Source of the DNA: Micromonospora avicenniae
GTDB lineage: Bacteria; Actinomycetota; Actinomycetes; Mycobacteriales; Micromonosporaceae
Length of the DNA stretch: 64,000 nucleotides
Assembly: GCF_900156065.1 (NCBI RefSeq)
Contig: NZ_FTNF01000010.1
Location: 1-64,000 of the forward strand
Reading direction: 5' to 3'
The position numbers were made by a program, and so were the translations under genes. The stretch's first letter is position 1; the number at the start of each line of letters is the position of its first letter. This document shows positions 48,429-58,737 of the stretch, in pieces. Below the pieces are notes generated by a model. The model was not told the origin of the DNA and ran no database searches. It saw only the letters and a program-made list of their open reading frames with translations.

Positions 48429-51400
48429 GCAACGATCGTGAAGGTCAGGTCGTCACGTTCTACTCGTTCAAGGGTGGTACGGGCCGGACGATGGCGCTGG
48501 CGAACGTCGCCTGGATCCTGGCCGCCAACGGACGGCGGGTGCTGGTCGCCGACTGGGACCTGGAATCCCCCGGCCTGCACCGCTTCTTCCATCCGTTCCT
48601 GGACGCCGAGGCGATCCAGAGCACCAGCGGGGTCATCGACATGATCCGCGACTACGAGTGGGAGACCACCCGCACCGTGGACCGGCCGGACCGCTGGGTC
48701 GAGCAGTTCGCCCGGGTCCGGCGGCACGCCTTCTCGCTGCGCTGGAACTTCCCCGACGGCGGCAGCCTGGACTTCCTCTCCGCAGGCCGGCAGAACAGCG
48801 ACTACGCGGTGTCGGTGAGCGGCCTGGACTGGGACAACTTCTACAACCGGCTGGGCGGTGCGCAGTTCTTCGAGGCGCTGCGCGCCGACATGAAGCGCGA
48901 GTACGACTACACGCTCATCGACAGCCGGACGGGCCTCAGCGACGTCGCCGACATCTGCACCCTGCACCTGCCGGACACCCTGGTCGACTGCTTCACCCTC
49001 AGCGACCAGGGCATCGAGGGTGCGGCCCGGGTGGCCCACTCGGTGCGGGACCGGTTCCGCCGCCGGGACATCCGCATCCTGCCGGTGCCGATGCGGGTCG
49101 ACCAGGCGGAGAAGGAGAAGGCGGAGGCCGGTCGCTCGCTGGCGATGCGCCGCTTCGCCGGCCTGCCCACCGGTATGACCGAGGCGGAGCGCCGGCGCTA
49201 CTGGGCCGCGGTGGAGGTGCCGTACCGGCCGTTCTACGCGTACGAGGAGACATTGGCCACGTTCGGCGATCCGCCCGGCTCGCCGACCTCGCTGCTGTCC
49301 GCGTTCGAGACGCTGACCGGGATCCTCACCGACAGCGAGGTGAGCGCCCTGCCGGTGATGGACGAGTCGGTCCGTGAGCGGGGCAAGGCCCGGTTCCGCC
49401 GGCGAGCCGAGGCGGTCGACGACCAGATCGTGCTCCGGCACGCCCCCGAGGACGCGGTCTGGGCGGAGTGGCTGGAACGGGTGCTCAGCGCGGCCGGGAT
49501 GCAGGTCGTCTCACCCGCCGCGGCGGTCGGTTCGGCGGCCACCCCGGCCCCGCGGACGCTGACCGTGATCTCGCCGGCCTACCTGGCGACACCGACCGGC
49601 GGCCTGCCACCGCGGGAGTCGAGTACCGGTTCGACAGCGCTCGCGGTCTACGTGGCGGACCTGCGCCCGTTGGCGGAGTTCCCCGCGCAGGTCTCCGCCC
49701 ACCTGGTCAACGTGACCGCGGAGACGGCGGTCGAGCGGGTGCTACGACTGGTGGGCCGGCCGGTGCCGCCGGCCGCGCAGGGGGCCCCGGCCGGTGCCAC
49801 GCGCTTCCCCGGCACCGAGCCGCTGATCTTCAACGCACCGAACCGCAACGCCCGGTTCACCGGCCGCGAGGACGACCTCGCCGAGTTGCGCCGGCAACTG
49901 CAGAGCGGGGGCAGCGCGGTGGTGCTCCCCGTCGCCCTGCAGGGCATGGGTGGTGTCGGTAAGACCCAGGTCGCGCTGGAGTACGTGCACCGGTTCCGGT
50001 CGGCGTACGACGTGGTCTGGTGGGTCGTGGCGGACCCGCCGCAGTTCGTCGACACGGCACTGTCCGATCTGGGCGCCCGACTCGGCCTGCCAGCCGGTCC
50101 GGCCCTGCCCGAGACGGTGCAGACGGTGCTGCAGGCCCTTGGCCGCGGCGAGCCGTACGAGCGGTGGCTGGTCGTCTTCGACAACGCCGAGGAACTCGAG
50201 CACGTCGAGCAGTTCCTCCCGCAGGGCCCCGGGCATGTGCTGTTGACCTCACGCAACCGGGCGTGGGGGGAGCGGGCGAACCCGATCCAGGTGGACGTCT
50301 TCGACCGGGCCGAGAGCGTCGCGCACCTCGCCCAGCGGGTGCCGGCGATCAGCCGCGAGGAGGCCGACCGGGTCGCCGAGGCGTTGGGCGACCTGCCGAT
50401 CGCCGTCGCCGCGGCCGGTGCCTGGCTGGCCGACACCGGCACGCCGATCCCGGACTACCTGCGCCTGATCGAGCGGCACGGGCCCAGCGCCCTGTCGGTC
50501 GAGGCCACCTGGGACCTGTCCCTCAACCGGCTGCGGGCGCAGGCCCCTGCCGCGTACCGGCTCCTGCAGCTCTGCTCGGTGCTGGCACCGGAGATCGCGC
50601 TGGACCTCATCTACAGCGACGAGATGGCGGCGGCGCTCGTGCCGTACGACCCGTCGGTGTCGGAGCGGCTGGTGCGTGGCGCCCTGGTCCAGCAGATCAA
50701 CCGGCTGGCGCTGCTGAAGCTGGACGTTCAGGGCGGTCGGATCCAGGTGCACCGGCTGTTGCAGGCCGTGGTCCGGGACCGGATGGACGCCGAGGAGATC
50801 GCCGAGGCACGCCACCAGGTCCACCTGGTGCTGGCCGCGTCCCGGCCCCGCGAGAACGTCGACGATCCCGCGACGTGGCCGCGCCTGCGCATACTCTGGC
50901 CGCACCTGGAGGTGTCCGACGCGTTGACCTGCCGGGAGGAGTCGGTGCGCCAGTTGCTCATCGACCGGGCCCGGTATCTGTGGCAGCGCGGTGGTCTGGC
51001 GCAGGCCGAGGAGTTCAGCCGGCACGTCGACGAGATCTGGTCGGCGCAGCTCACCGGGGCGGCGGGCGGGTTCGAGCCGGACCAGCACCTGCTGCATCTG
51101 CGGTTCAACCGGGCGAACATCCTGCGCACCATGGGCCGGTTCGCCGAGGCCTGGGAACTCGACAAGCAGGTCCTCGAGGACCAGCAGCGTCGCCTCGGAC
51201 CGAGCCACCCGCACGCCTTGATGACAGCCGGCAGCCTCGGCGCCGACCTGCGGGCCCTCGGGCGGTACGCCGAGGCGCTGGAGCGGGACCGCGCCACCTA
51301 CGCCTCCTGGGTCGACCTGCTCGGCGAGGAGCACCCGCGCACGTTGAGCGCGGCCAACAACCTCGCCGTGTCGTTCCGGTTGGTCGGCGACTACCGCTCG

Positions 51401-52285
51401 GCCCGCAGCTGGGACGAGGACGTGCACCAGAAGCGGCGAGCCGTCCTCGGGCCCACCGACCCGTACACGCTGCAGTCCGCCGTGCGGCTCGGCAGCGACC
51501 TGCGGGAGGCCGGCGAGTACGAGAAGGCGGTGTCGCTGCTGCGCGGGGTGTACGACAGCTTCGTCGAGGTGCTGGGCGTCGACGACCTGTTGACCCTCAC
51601 CGCCCAGGTCAATGTGGCGGTGTCGCTGCGCAGCGTCGGCCGGCCCGCCGACGCCATGCCGCTCTTCGAGGAGGCCTACCGGCGGCTGGAGGAGCGGTTC
51701 GGCCCGAACAACCCGGACACGGTGGCCTGCCGGTCGAGCCGGGCCGCGAACCTGCTCGCGATCGGCGACGCGAACCGGGCGCTCAGCGAGATGGTCGCGG
51801 TCGGCCGGACGTACGACGAGGTGCTGCGTCTCGGTCCGGCGCACCCGCACACGCTCGCCACGCTGAGCAACCGGTCGGCGGCCGAGCGGTCCCTCGGTCA
51901 GCTGCCCGCCGCCCGGGCCACCGCCGCCCACGCCGCCGACGAGTTGCGCAAGGTCCTCGGCCCGGAACATCCGCACACCCTGGCGGCCGAGGTCAACCAC
52001 GCGGTCTGCCTCGCCGAGGACGGGGAGTGGGAGTCGGCGCGGCAGCGGCTGCGGGACACCGCCGAGCGGTTGGCGGTGACCGTCGGCGCTGATCACCCCG
52101 ACACGCTGCGCTGCCTCGGCGACGTGGCCGTGGTGACCCGCCGGACCGGCGGTACCGGGCCGGAGGCCGACGCCGGCGCCGCGGCGGATCGGCTGGCCGA
52201 CCTGATCGGCCACGAGCATCCGAGCGTTCAGACGCTCCGGGGTGGTCGGCTGGTGGCCCGGGTCATCGACCCGAACCCGTTCTGA
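48425..52285 (+). CDS. fxsT: FxsT: P-loop/TIR/NB-ARC/TPR signalling protein
   Basis: A 1286-residue multidomain protein. Residues 1 to about 325 form a ParA/MinD-like P-loop domain with FKGGTGRTMALANVAW (Lys16 kept, Arg21 in the usual second Lys position). About 330-450 is a degenerate TIR-like domain (DQIVLRHAPEDAVWAEWLER, LTVISPAYLATP) without W-x3-E. About 480-830 is an NB-ARC ATPase with Walker A GMGGVGKTQVALEYVHRF near 506, Walker B WLVVFDNAE and the TSRNRAW sensor. About 880-1240 is a TPR array. It is a STAND-type sensor; the fxs peptide or its processing may be the signal. Confidence 0.9.
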   Translation: MSNDREGQVVTFYSFKGGTGRTMALANVAWILAANGRRVLVADWDLESPGLHRFFHPFLDAEAIQSTSGVIDMIRDYEWETTRTVDRPDRWVEQFARVRRHAFSLRWNFPDGGSLDFLSAGRQNSDYAVSVSGLDWDNFYNRLGGAQFFEALRADMKREYDYTLIDSRTGLSDVADICTLHLPDTLVDCFTLSDQGIEGAARVAHSVRDRFRRRDIRILPVPMRVDQAEKEKAEAGRSLAMRRFAGLPTGMTEAERRRYWAAVEVPYRPFYAYEETLATFGDPPGSPTSLLSAFETLTGILTDSEVSALPVMDESVRERGKARFRRRAEAVDDQIVLRHAPEDAVWAEWLERVLSAAGMQVVSPAAAVGSAATPAPRTLTVISPAYLATPTGGLPPRESSTGSTALAVYVADLRPLAEFPAQVSAHLVNVTAETAVERVLRLVGRPVPPAAQGAPAGATRFPGTEPLIFNAPNRNARFTGREDDLAELRRQLQSGGSAVVLPVALQGMGGVGKTQVALEYVHRFRSAYDVVWWVVADPPQFVDTALSDLGARLGLPAGPALPETVQTVLQALGRGEPYERWLVVFDNAEELEHVEQFLPQGPGHVLLTSRNRAWGERANPIQVDVFDRAESVAHLAQRVPAISREEADRVAEALGDLPIAVAAAGAWLADTGTPIPDYLRLIERHGPSALSVEATWDLSLNRLRAQAPAAYRLLQLCSVLAPEIALDLIYSDEMAAALVPYDPSVSERLVRGALVQQINRLALLKLDVQGGRIQVHRLLQAVVRDRMDAEEIAEARHQVHLVLAASRPRENVDDPATWPRLRILWPHLEVSDALTCREESVRQLLIDRARYLWQRGGLAQAEEFSRHVDEIWSAQLTGAAGGFEPDQHLLHLRFNRANILRTMGRFAEAWELDKQVLEDQQRRLGPSHPHALMTAGSLGADLRALGRYAEALERDRATYASWVDLLGEEHPRTLSAANNLAVSFRLVGDYRSARSWDEDVHQKRRAVLGPTDPYTLQSAVRLGSDLREAGEYEKAVSLLRGVYDSFVEVLGVDDLLTLTAQVNVAVSLRSVGRPADAMPLFEEAYRRLEERFGPNNPDTVACRSSRAANLLAIGDANRALSEMVAVGRTYDEVLRLGPAHPHTLATLSNRSAAERSLGQLPAARATAAHAADELRKVLGPEHPHTLAAEVNHAVCLAEDGEWESARQRLRDTAERLAVTVGADHPDTLRCLGDVAVVTRRTGGTGPEADAGAAADRLADLIGHEHPSVQTLRGGRLVARVIDPNPF

Positions 52286-52306
52286 CGGTCGGCGCTGCTC
52301 GTCGTC

Positions 52307-52340
52307 CCGGTCGGTCGTGGCGGGTGCCGCGGCCGACCGG
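52307..52340. terminator. Hairpin between convergent fxsT and hydrolase genes
   Basis: CCGGTCGG (52307-52314) and CCGACCGG (52333-52340) form a perfect eight-base stem around an 18-base GC-rich loop. It lies 22 bases after the fxsT stop and ends just before the stop of the convergent gene. Confidence 0.45.
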
Positions 52341-52342
52341 AG

Positions 52343-53275
52343 TCAGAGCCGCGGGGCCGCCGCCAGTGCCGGGGTGGTCAGCCAGGCGAGGGTCTGCGGC
52401 AGGATCTCCACCGCACCGAAGTGCGCGGCACCGGGCTGCACCTGGACCTCGGCGGTGGGGATCCGGGCGGCCAGCCATCGGGAGTGCGAAACCGGAGAGA
52501 ACTGGTCCTGCTCGCCGTGCCACAGGCGGACGGGTAGCCGGATCGAGCCGAGGTCGAAGCCCCATGACCGGTGGACGGCGAGCACGTCGTCGATCCAGCC
52601 CTCGGGGCCGTGCCGCAGCGCCTCGGCGTACATGTCGGTGAGCAGGCGGCGGATGGCCACGTCGTCGACCACCCGGATGTCCGGCTCGGTGAGCTGCGGG
52701 CGGAGGAACTCCAGCAGGGTCATCGGGTCCCGCTGGACGTCCTTGGCCCGCACGGTGAGCAGGTCGCGCAGCTCGGCGGTGTCCGCGTCGCCGAGGGCGT
52801 GCTCGTCGACGTTCTCGTCGGTCATGCCGGCGTACCAGTCGAGGTCGGGGGCGTCGGCCGGGGCGAGCCCGACCAGCACCGCCGCCCGGGTCACCCGGTC
52901 GGGCAGCAGCGCGGCGCAGGCCAGCGCGTGCGGACCGCCGCCGGAGCGGCCCACCAGGGCGAACCGGTCGATGCCGAAGGCGTCGGCGATCGCCGCCACG
53001 TCGGCCGCGGTGTCGGCCACCCGACGGCCCTCGTGCCGATCCGAGTCGCCGTACCCGGGCCGGTCGTAGCAGATCAGGTGCACGCCCAGGCGGTAGAGGA
53101 CGACCGGGCGGGGCCGGGGGCCGCTGCGGCTGCCGGGAGTGCCGTGCAGAAGGAAGACCGCGAGGCCGTCCGGCGCGCCGGAGGTCTCCACTGCGAGGCG
53201 TCGCCCATCGCGGGTGACAACGGTGTGCTGTGCCGCGTTCTCTAGCGTCACGGTGGCCTCCCGCGGCTTTTTCAT
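52343..53275 (-). CDS. Alpha/beta hydrolase
   Basis: A 310-residue alpha/beta hydrolase with oxyanion-hole region LLHGTPGSR, nucleophile elbow GRSGGG (serine of GxSxG), acid LWHGEQDQF and histidine PGAAHFG, in the right order. A long cap region (about 150-245) lies between the nucleophile and the acid. The substrate cannot be told. ATG 53275 is chosen because GAGGAAGC lies just upstream on the coding strand; the frame stays open further upstream. It converges with fxsT and is divergent from miaB. Confidence 0.9.
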   Translation of the reverse strand: MKKPREATVTLENAAQHTVVTRDGRRLAVETSGAPDGLAVFLLHGTPGSRSGPRPRPVVLYRLGVHLICYDRPGYGDSDRHEGRRVADTAADVAAIADAFGIDRFALVGRSGGGPHALACAALLPDRVTRAAVLVGLAPADAPDLDWYAGMTDENVDEHALGDADTAELRDLLTVRAKDVQRDPMTLLEFLRPQLTEPDIRVVDDVAIRRLLTDMYAEALRHGPEGWIDDVLAVHRSWGFDLGSIRLPVRLWHGEQDQFSPVSHSRWLAARIPTAEVQVQPGAAHFGAVEILPQTLAWLTTPALAAAPRL

Positions 53276-53463
53276 GTGCTTCCTCGAACGCACACCTGTC
53301 GGTCTTGAGTGCAAAGCCCCCGAAACCACCCAGAACATCGTCCTGCTGTGCAGCGTACTGCCCGCTGGGTGACCCCGCCATTGGCCGCCGGGTCAATGCC
53401 GGGCGATCGGGTCGGCCGAGCGGGCCGCTACCCTGGTAGCCCGAGGAAAGGGGCGCCGAGCAG

Positions 53464-54942
53464 GTGGCTAGGACCTACAACGTCGTGACGTACGGCTGCC
53501 AGATGAACGTGCACGACTCGGAACGCATCTCCGGCCTGTTGGAGCAGGCGGGTTACGTGCGCGCCGCCGGGGGCGACGAGACCCCCGACATCGTCGTCTT
53601 CAACACCTGTGCGGTCCGGGAGAACGCCGACAACCGGCTCTACGGCAACCTCGGCCGGCTCCGCCCGGTCAAGGACAAGCACCCGGAGATGCAGATCGCC
53701 GTCGGCGGCTGCCTGGCCCAGAAGGATCGCGGCGACATCGTCCGCAAAGCCCCCTGGGTGGACGTGGTCTTCGGCACGCACAACATCGGCTCCCTCCCGG
53801 TGCTGCTCGAGCGGGCCCGGCACAACGCCGCCGCCGAGGTGGAGATCCTGGAGTCCCTCGACGTCTTCCCGTCGACGCTGCCCACCCGCCGTGAGTCGAC
53901 GTACGCCGGCTGGGTGTCGATCTCGGTGGGCTGCAACAACACCTGCACCTTCTGTATCGTGCCGTCGCTGCGCGGCAAGGAGAAGGATCGTCGCCCCGGC
54001 GACATCCTGTCCGAGGTCCGCGCGCTGGTCGACGAGGGCGTGCTGGAGGTGACCCTGCTCGGGCAGAACGTCAACTCCTACGGGGTGGAGTTCGGTGACC
54101 GGCTCGCCTTCGGCAAGCTGCTGCGCGCCTGCGGCGAGATCGACGGCCTGGAGCGGGTACGTTTCACCAGCCCGCACCCGAAGGACTTCACCGACGACGT
54201 GATCGCCGCCATGGCCGAGACGCCTAACGTGTGCCACTCGCTGCACATGCCGTTGCAGTCGGGCTCCGATGCGGTGCTGCGCGCCATGCGCCGGTCGTAC
54301 CGGGCGGAGCGCTACCTCGGCATCATCGAGAAGGTCCGCGCGGCGATGCCGGACGCGGCGATCACCACCGACATCATCGTCGGCTTCCCCGGCGAGACCG
54401 ACGCCGACTTCGAGCGCACCCTCGACGTGGTGCGCGAGTCCCGGTTCTCCTCCGCCTTCACCTTCCAGTACTCCAAGCGCCCCGGCACCCCCGCCGCCAC
54501 CATGGAGGGCCAGCTGCCCAAGCAGGTGGTGCAGGAGCGCTACGACCGCCTGATCGCCTGCGTCGAGGAGATCACCTGGGCGGAGAACAAGAAGCTGGTC
54601 GGCCAGGACGTCGAGGTGCTGGTCGCCGTCGGCGAGGGACGCAAGGACGAACGGACCGGGCGCATGTCCGGCCGCGCCCGCGACGGCCGCCTCGTGCACT
54701 TCGACGCGGGATCCCTCGCCGGGCAGATCCGCCCGGGTGACATCGTGCACACCTCCGTCACGTACGCCGCCCCGCACCACCTGAACGCCGACGGCGAGCC
54801 GCTGGCTCACCGGCGTACCCGGGCCGGGGACGCCTTCGAGGCCGGACGCTCCCCACGTACGCCGGGCGTGCTGCTCGGGCTGCCCACGGTCGGCGCGCCG
54901 GCGGCGGTGCCCGCCGCCACCTCGGGCTGCGCCGCGCACTGA
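53464..54942 (+). CDS. miaB: tRNA-2-methylthio-N6-dimethylallyladenosine synthase MiaB
   Basis: A 492-residue methylthiotransferase. The N-terminal domain has the three auxiliary-cluster cysteines ([25 protein letters not shown]). The radical SAM core has CNNTCTFC (x3, x2 spacing), and a TRAM domain lies near residues 375-440. It adds a methylthio group to i6A37 of tRNAs. A tail of about 60 residues follows TRAM and is Ala/Gly-rich, longer than in most relatives. GTG 53464 has AGGAAAGGGG upstream. miaA is 3 kb downstream. Confidence 0.97.
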   Translation: MARTYNVVTYGCQMNVHDSERISGLLEQAGYVRAAGGDETPDIVVFNTCAVRENADNRLYGNLGRLRPVKDKHPEMQIAVGGCLAQKDRGDIVRKAPWVDVVFGTHNIGSLPVLLERARHNAAAEVEILESLDVFPSTLPTRRESTYAGWVSISVGCNNTCTFCIVPSLRGKEKDRRPGDILSEVRALVDEGVLEVTLLGQNVNSYGVEFGDRLAFGKLLRACGEIDGLERVRFTSPHPKDFTDDVIAAMAETPNVCHSLHMPLQSGSDAVLRAMRRSYRAERYLGIIEKVRAAMPDAAITTDIIVGFPGETDADFERTLDVVRESRFSSAFTFQYSKRPGTPAATMEGQLPKQVVQERYDRLIACVEEITWAENKKLVGQDVEVLVAVGEGRKDERTGRMSGRARDGRLVHFDAGSLAGQIRPGDIVHTSVTYAAPHHLNADGEPLAHRRTRAGDAFEAGRSPRTPGVLLGLPTVGAPAAVPAATSGCAAH

Positions 54943-54969
54943 CCACACCGGCGTCGCGGTCCACGCAAG

Positions 54970-55036
54970 TCGCGCTACGACCGGGATGTAGTGGCCTCAC
55001 TTTGCGAGTGAGGCCACTATCCGTGTTGTAGCGCGA
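54970..55036. terminator. Large compound hairpin after miaB
   Basis: The inner stem TAGTGGCCTCACT (54989-55001) with AGTGAGGCCACTA (55007-55019) is a perfect 13-base repeat around TTGCG; a GGAT/ATCC pairing and an outer stem TCGCGCTAC (54970-54978) with GTAGCGCGA (55028-55036) extend it. It lies 27 bases after the miaB stop and is the strongest predicted hairpin of the window. Confidence 0.75.
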
Positions 55037-55655
<619 letters not shown>

Positions 55656-56864
55656 TCAGCTGGACTGCTCGGCGAGCTGGAGGAACTGTCGCTTGGACGC
55701 CAGCGCCTGCTCGGCCTCACGGACCCGACGGGCGTCGCCGGCGGCCTGGGCCCGGGACAGCCGCTCCTCCGCCTCGGCGACCTGCGCGCGCATCTGGGCG
55801 AGCAGCGGGCTGTCCTCCTTGGAGGTCCGCCGCCACGCCGAGTCCATCACCTCGCGGACCTTCTCGTCGACGGCCCGCAGCCGGCGCTCCAGCCCGGCGG
55901 CCGCCTCGCGGGGCACCCGGCCGGCCTCGTGCCACTGTGCCTGGATGTCCCGCAGCTTCGCCTGTGCGCCCTTCGGGTCAGCGTCGACGTCCAGCGCCTC
56001 CGCCTCGGCGAGCAGCGCCTGCTTGCGCTCCAGGTTGCCCCGCATCTCGTTGTCCCGAGCGGAGAAGACCTCGCTGCGCCGGGTGAAGAAGTCGTCCTGC
56101 GCCGCGCGGAACCGTTCCCACAGCCGCTGCTCGGCCTCCTTGGACGCGCGCGGCGCCGCCTTCCATTGCGTCATCAGGTCCTTGAGCTGGTTGGCGGTGG
56201 CCGCCCAGTCGCTGGAGTCCTTGAGCTTCTCAGCCTCGGCGACCAGCTCCTCCTTGACCGTCTGCGCCTGCTTGCGCTGCGCGTCGAGGGACGCGAAGTG
56301 GGCGCCCCGGCGGCGGGTGAAGCCGTCCCGGGCCGCCGCGAACCGCTTCCACAGCTCCCCGTCGGTCTTCTTGTCGACGCCACGGATGGTCTTCCACTCG
56401 TCGAGGATCTCCTTGAGTCGGTCCCCGGCGGTCTTCCATCCGGTCGACTCGGCGGCGAGCTTCTCCGCCTCCTCGACCAGCGCGGTCTTGCGGGCCAGCG
56501 CCTCGCTACGGGCCGCGTCCCGCGCCGCGCGGGCCTCACCAGCCTTCTCCTCGGCCACGCCGGCGAGCCGGTCCAGCCGCGTGGCCAGCGCGTCGATGTC
56601 GCCGACCACGTGTGCCTCGGCGAGCGAGGCCCGGATCCGGCGGATCGTGCTCAGTGAGTGGCCGGCGTCCGCCGCACCCGAGTTGAGCCGGGCCTCAGTC
56701 AGGTCCACCTCGGTCACCAGGTCGGCGAAGCGGCGGGCGAAGTGCGCCAGCCCCTCCTCCGGTGCTCCTGCCTGCCAGGATCCGACCACCCGCTCGCCTT
56801 CGGCGGTCTTGACGTACACGGTGCCGTCCGCGTCCACCCGTCCGAAGGCAGTCCAGTCGCTCAT
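55656..56864 (-). CDS. DUF349 family protein
   Basis: A 402-residue, almost entirely helical, highly charged protein. Residues about 130-365 contain three DUF349 modules with the pattern LW.RF..A.D.F..R (LWKRFAAARDGFTRRR; LWERFRAAQDDFFTRR; a third less regular). The N-terminal 110 residues carry VDADGTVYVKTAEGERVVGS, typical of the actinobacterial form. The function is unknown; links to DNA repair and RNA turnover have been proposed for family members. ATG 56864 begins the family-like start MSDWTAFGRVDADG. It is convergent with the miaB region. Confidence 0.92.
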   Translation of the reverse strand: MSDWTAFGRVDADGTVYVKTAEGERVVGSWQAGAPEEGLAHFARRFADLVTEVDLTEARLNSGAADAGHSLSTIRRIRASLAEAHVVGDIDALATRLDRLAGVAEEKAGEARAARDAARSEALARKTALVEEAEKLAAESTGWKTAGDRLKEILDEWKTIRGVDKKTDGELWKRFAAARDGFTRRRGAHFASLDAQRKQAQTVKEELVAEAEKLKDSSDWAATANQLKDLMTQWKAAPRASKEAEQRLWERFRAAQDDFFTRRSEVFSARDNEMRGNLERKQALLAEAEALDVDADPKGAQAKLRDIQAQWHEAGRVPREAAAGLERRLRAVDEKVREVMDSAWRRTSKEDSPLLAQMRAQVAEAEERLSRAQAAGDARRVREAEQALASKRQFLQLAEQSS

Positions 56865-57066
56865 GTGCCCATCCTCGTTCTCCCGGCGTCGGGAGAGCAG
56901 TTCCCGATCGCCGCCACAGCGCAGCCAAGTTTCTCCCCGGCATTGTCACAGGTACGACCCCGTCCCCGTCGAGCGCCTATCGCCGACCGTGACCATACGG
57001 TGTCCTAGCGCCCAGATGACCGGATCGGCGCACAGACTCACCGGCGCGTCCCGCTACCGTGAACGG

Positions 57067-57786
57067 GTGCCACTGGTCGCCGCCGCCGTCTGCCCCCATC
57101 CGCCCCTGCTCGTGCCCGAGGTGGCCGGTGCCGCCGCCGCTGAGCTCGACCCCCTCCGCGCCGCCTGCGAAGCCGCGCTGACCCGGCTGCTCGCCGCCGG
57201 GCCGGAGGCGATCCTGCTGGTCGGCAGCGGACCTGAGACTCGCAGCTTTGGTAGCGCCGACTACGGCTCCCTGCGTGGGTACGGGCTCGACCGGACGGTG
57301 CCGCTGTGGAAGACGGGCCGCGCGGGGGCGGACGTGCTGCCGCTCAGCCTGACCGTCGGCGCGTGGCTGGTCGGCCGGACCGGTACACCGCTGCCCCGGT
57401 TCGCGGCGGCGATCGCGGACCAGGCCGCCCCTGCCGACTGCGAGGACATGGGTGTGCAACTGGTCGAGCGCGCCGAGGCGCGGATGGCGCTGCTCGTGCT
57501 GGGGGACGGGTCGGCCTGCCGGGGGCAGCAGGCGCCCGGCTACGACGACCCGCGCGCCGGGGCGTACGACGAATCCGTCGCTGCCGCCCTGGCCACCGCG
57601 GACGCCGGGGCCCTGCTCGGCCTGGACCCGGTGCTGTCGGCGGAGCTGAAGGTCGCCGGCCGGGCACCGTGGCAGGTGCTCGCCGGCGCGGTCCGTGCGG
57701 CCGGCGGCGACTGGCGGGGCGAACTGCACTACGCCGAGGCCCCCTACGGCGTGGCCTACTTCGTGGCCGGCTGGGAGACGGCGTGA
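57067..57786 (+). CDS. LigB-like (class III extradiol dioxygenase B fold) protein
   Basis: A 239-residue protein starting VPLVAAAVCPHPPLLVPEVA, with ILLVGSGPETRSF, the middle ALLVLGDGSACRG and the AYDESVAAALATADAGALLG region. This matches the actinobacterial family with a LigB/extradiol dioxygenase subunit B fold that stands immediately before miaA. Whether it has catalytic activity is unknown; the histidine in CPHPP could be a metal ligand. TACCGT just upstream of GTG 57067 would fit a leaderless transcript. Its stop overlaps the miaA start. Confidence 0.85.
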   Translation: MPLVAAAVCPHPPLLVPEVAGAAAAELDPLRAACEAALTRLLAAGPEAILLVGSGPETRSFGSADYGSLRGYGLDRTVPLWKTGRAGADVLPLSLTVGAWLVGRTGTPLPRFAAAIADQAAPADCEDMGVQLVERAEARMALLVLGDGSACRGQQAPGYDDPRAGAYDESVAAALATADAGALLGLDPVLSAELKVAGRAPWQVLAGAVRAAGGDWRGELHYAEAPYGVAYFVAGWETA

Positions 57787-58730
57787 GCGGCCCGGTCGAG
57801 GCCGGTGGCAGCCGCCACCCGGTCGGGATGGTCGTGGCCGTGGTCGGGCCGACGGCGGCCGGCAAGTCGGCGCTGAGCATCGCGCTGGCACACGCGCTCG
57901 ACGGCGAGGTGGTCAACGCCGACTCGATGCAGCTCTACCGGGGCATGGACATCGGCACGGCGAAGCTCACCCCGGCCGAGCGGGACGGTGTGCCACATCA
58001 CCTGCTGGACATCTGGGACGTCACCGAGCCGGCCAGCGTCGCCGAGTACCAGCGGCTGGCCCGTGCGGCGGTCGACGACATCCTGGCCCGGGGACGGGTG
58101 CCGCTGCTGGTCGGTGGATCCGGCCTCTACGTGCGCGCGGTGCTGGAGCAGTTCGAGTTCCCCGGCACCGACCCGGCGATCCGGGAGCGGCTGGAGCGGG
58201 AACTGGCCGAGTTCGGCCCGGCGCCCCTGTACGCGCGCCTGCGCGCCGCCGACCCGGCCGCGGCCCAGGGGATCCTCCCCGGCAACGGGCGCCGGATCGT
58301 CCGTGCCCTGGAAGTGATCGAGCTGACGGGGGCGCCGTTCACGGCGTCGCTGCCCGAACCGACCCCGTACTACCCGTCCGTGCAGGTCGGCGTCGATCTG
58401 GACACCGTGCTGCTCGACGAGCGGATCGCCCTCCGGGTGGACCGGATGTGGGCCGACGGGCTGGTCGCCGAGACCCGCGAACTGGTCGGACGTGGCCTGC
58501 CGGACGGCCGTACCGCCGGCCGCGCACTCGGCTACCAGCAGGTGCTGCGCTTCCTCGACGGCGAGTTGACCGAGACGGAGGCGTACGAGGAGACGATCCG
58601 GGCGACCCGCCGGTTCGTACGCCGGCAGCGCTCCTGGTTCCGCCGCGACCCGCGGATCCACTGGCTGGACTCCGCCGAGCCGGGCCTGGTCGCCGAGGCC
58701 CTGCGGTCGGTCGCCGCCGCTGCGGGATGA
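57783..58730 (+). CDS. miaA: tRNA dimethylallyltransferase MiaA
   Basis: A 315-residue enzyme with the P-loop VVGPTAAGKSALSIALAHAL, the substrate motif NADSMQLYRGMDIGTAKLTP, HHLLDIWD and GGSGLYVRAVLEQFEFPGTD, ending in the usual RQRSWFRRDPRIHWLD. It transfers dimethylallyl to A37 of tRNA, the substrate of MiaB. GTG 57783 overlaps the upstream stop (GTGA); ATG 57828 is an alternative that would remove 15 non-conserved residues. dapF follows after seven bases. Confidence 0.97.
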   Translation: MSGPVEAGGSRHPVGMVVAVVGPTAAGKSALSIALAHALDGEVVNADSMQLYRGMDIGTAKLTPAERDGVPHHLLDIWDVTEPASVAEYQRLARAAVDDILARGRVPLLVGGSGLYVRAVLEQFEFPGTDPAIRERLERELAEFGPAPLYARLRAADPAAAQGILPGNGRRIVRALEVIELTGAPFTASLPEPTPYYPSVQVGVDLDTVLLDERIALRVDRMWADGLVAETRELVGRGLPDGRTAGRALGYQQVLRFLDGELTETEAYEETIRATRRFVRRQRSWFRRDPRIHWLDSAEPGLVAEALRSVAAAAG

Positions 58731-58737
58731 TGGAGTC

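Noticed and set aside
48425-52285. SARP/AfsR-type transcriptional regulator, suggested by NB-ARC plus TPR
   Set aside because: There is no N-terminal DNA-binding domain; the N-terminus is a ParA-like P-loop and the context is an fxs operon.
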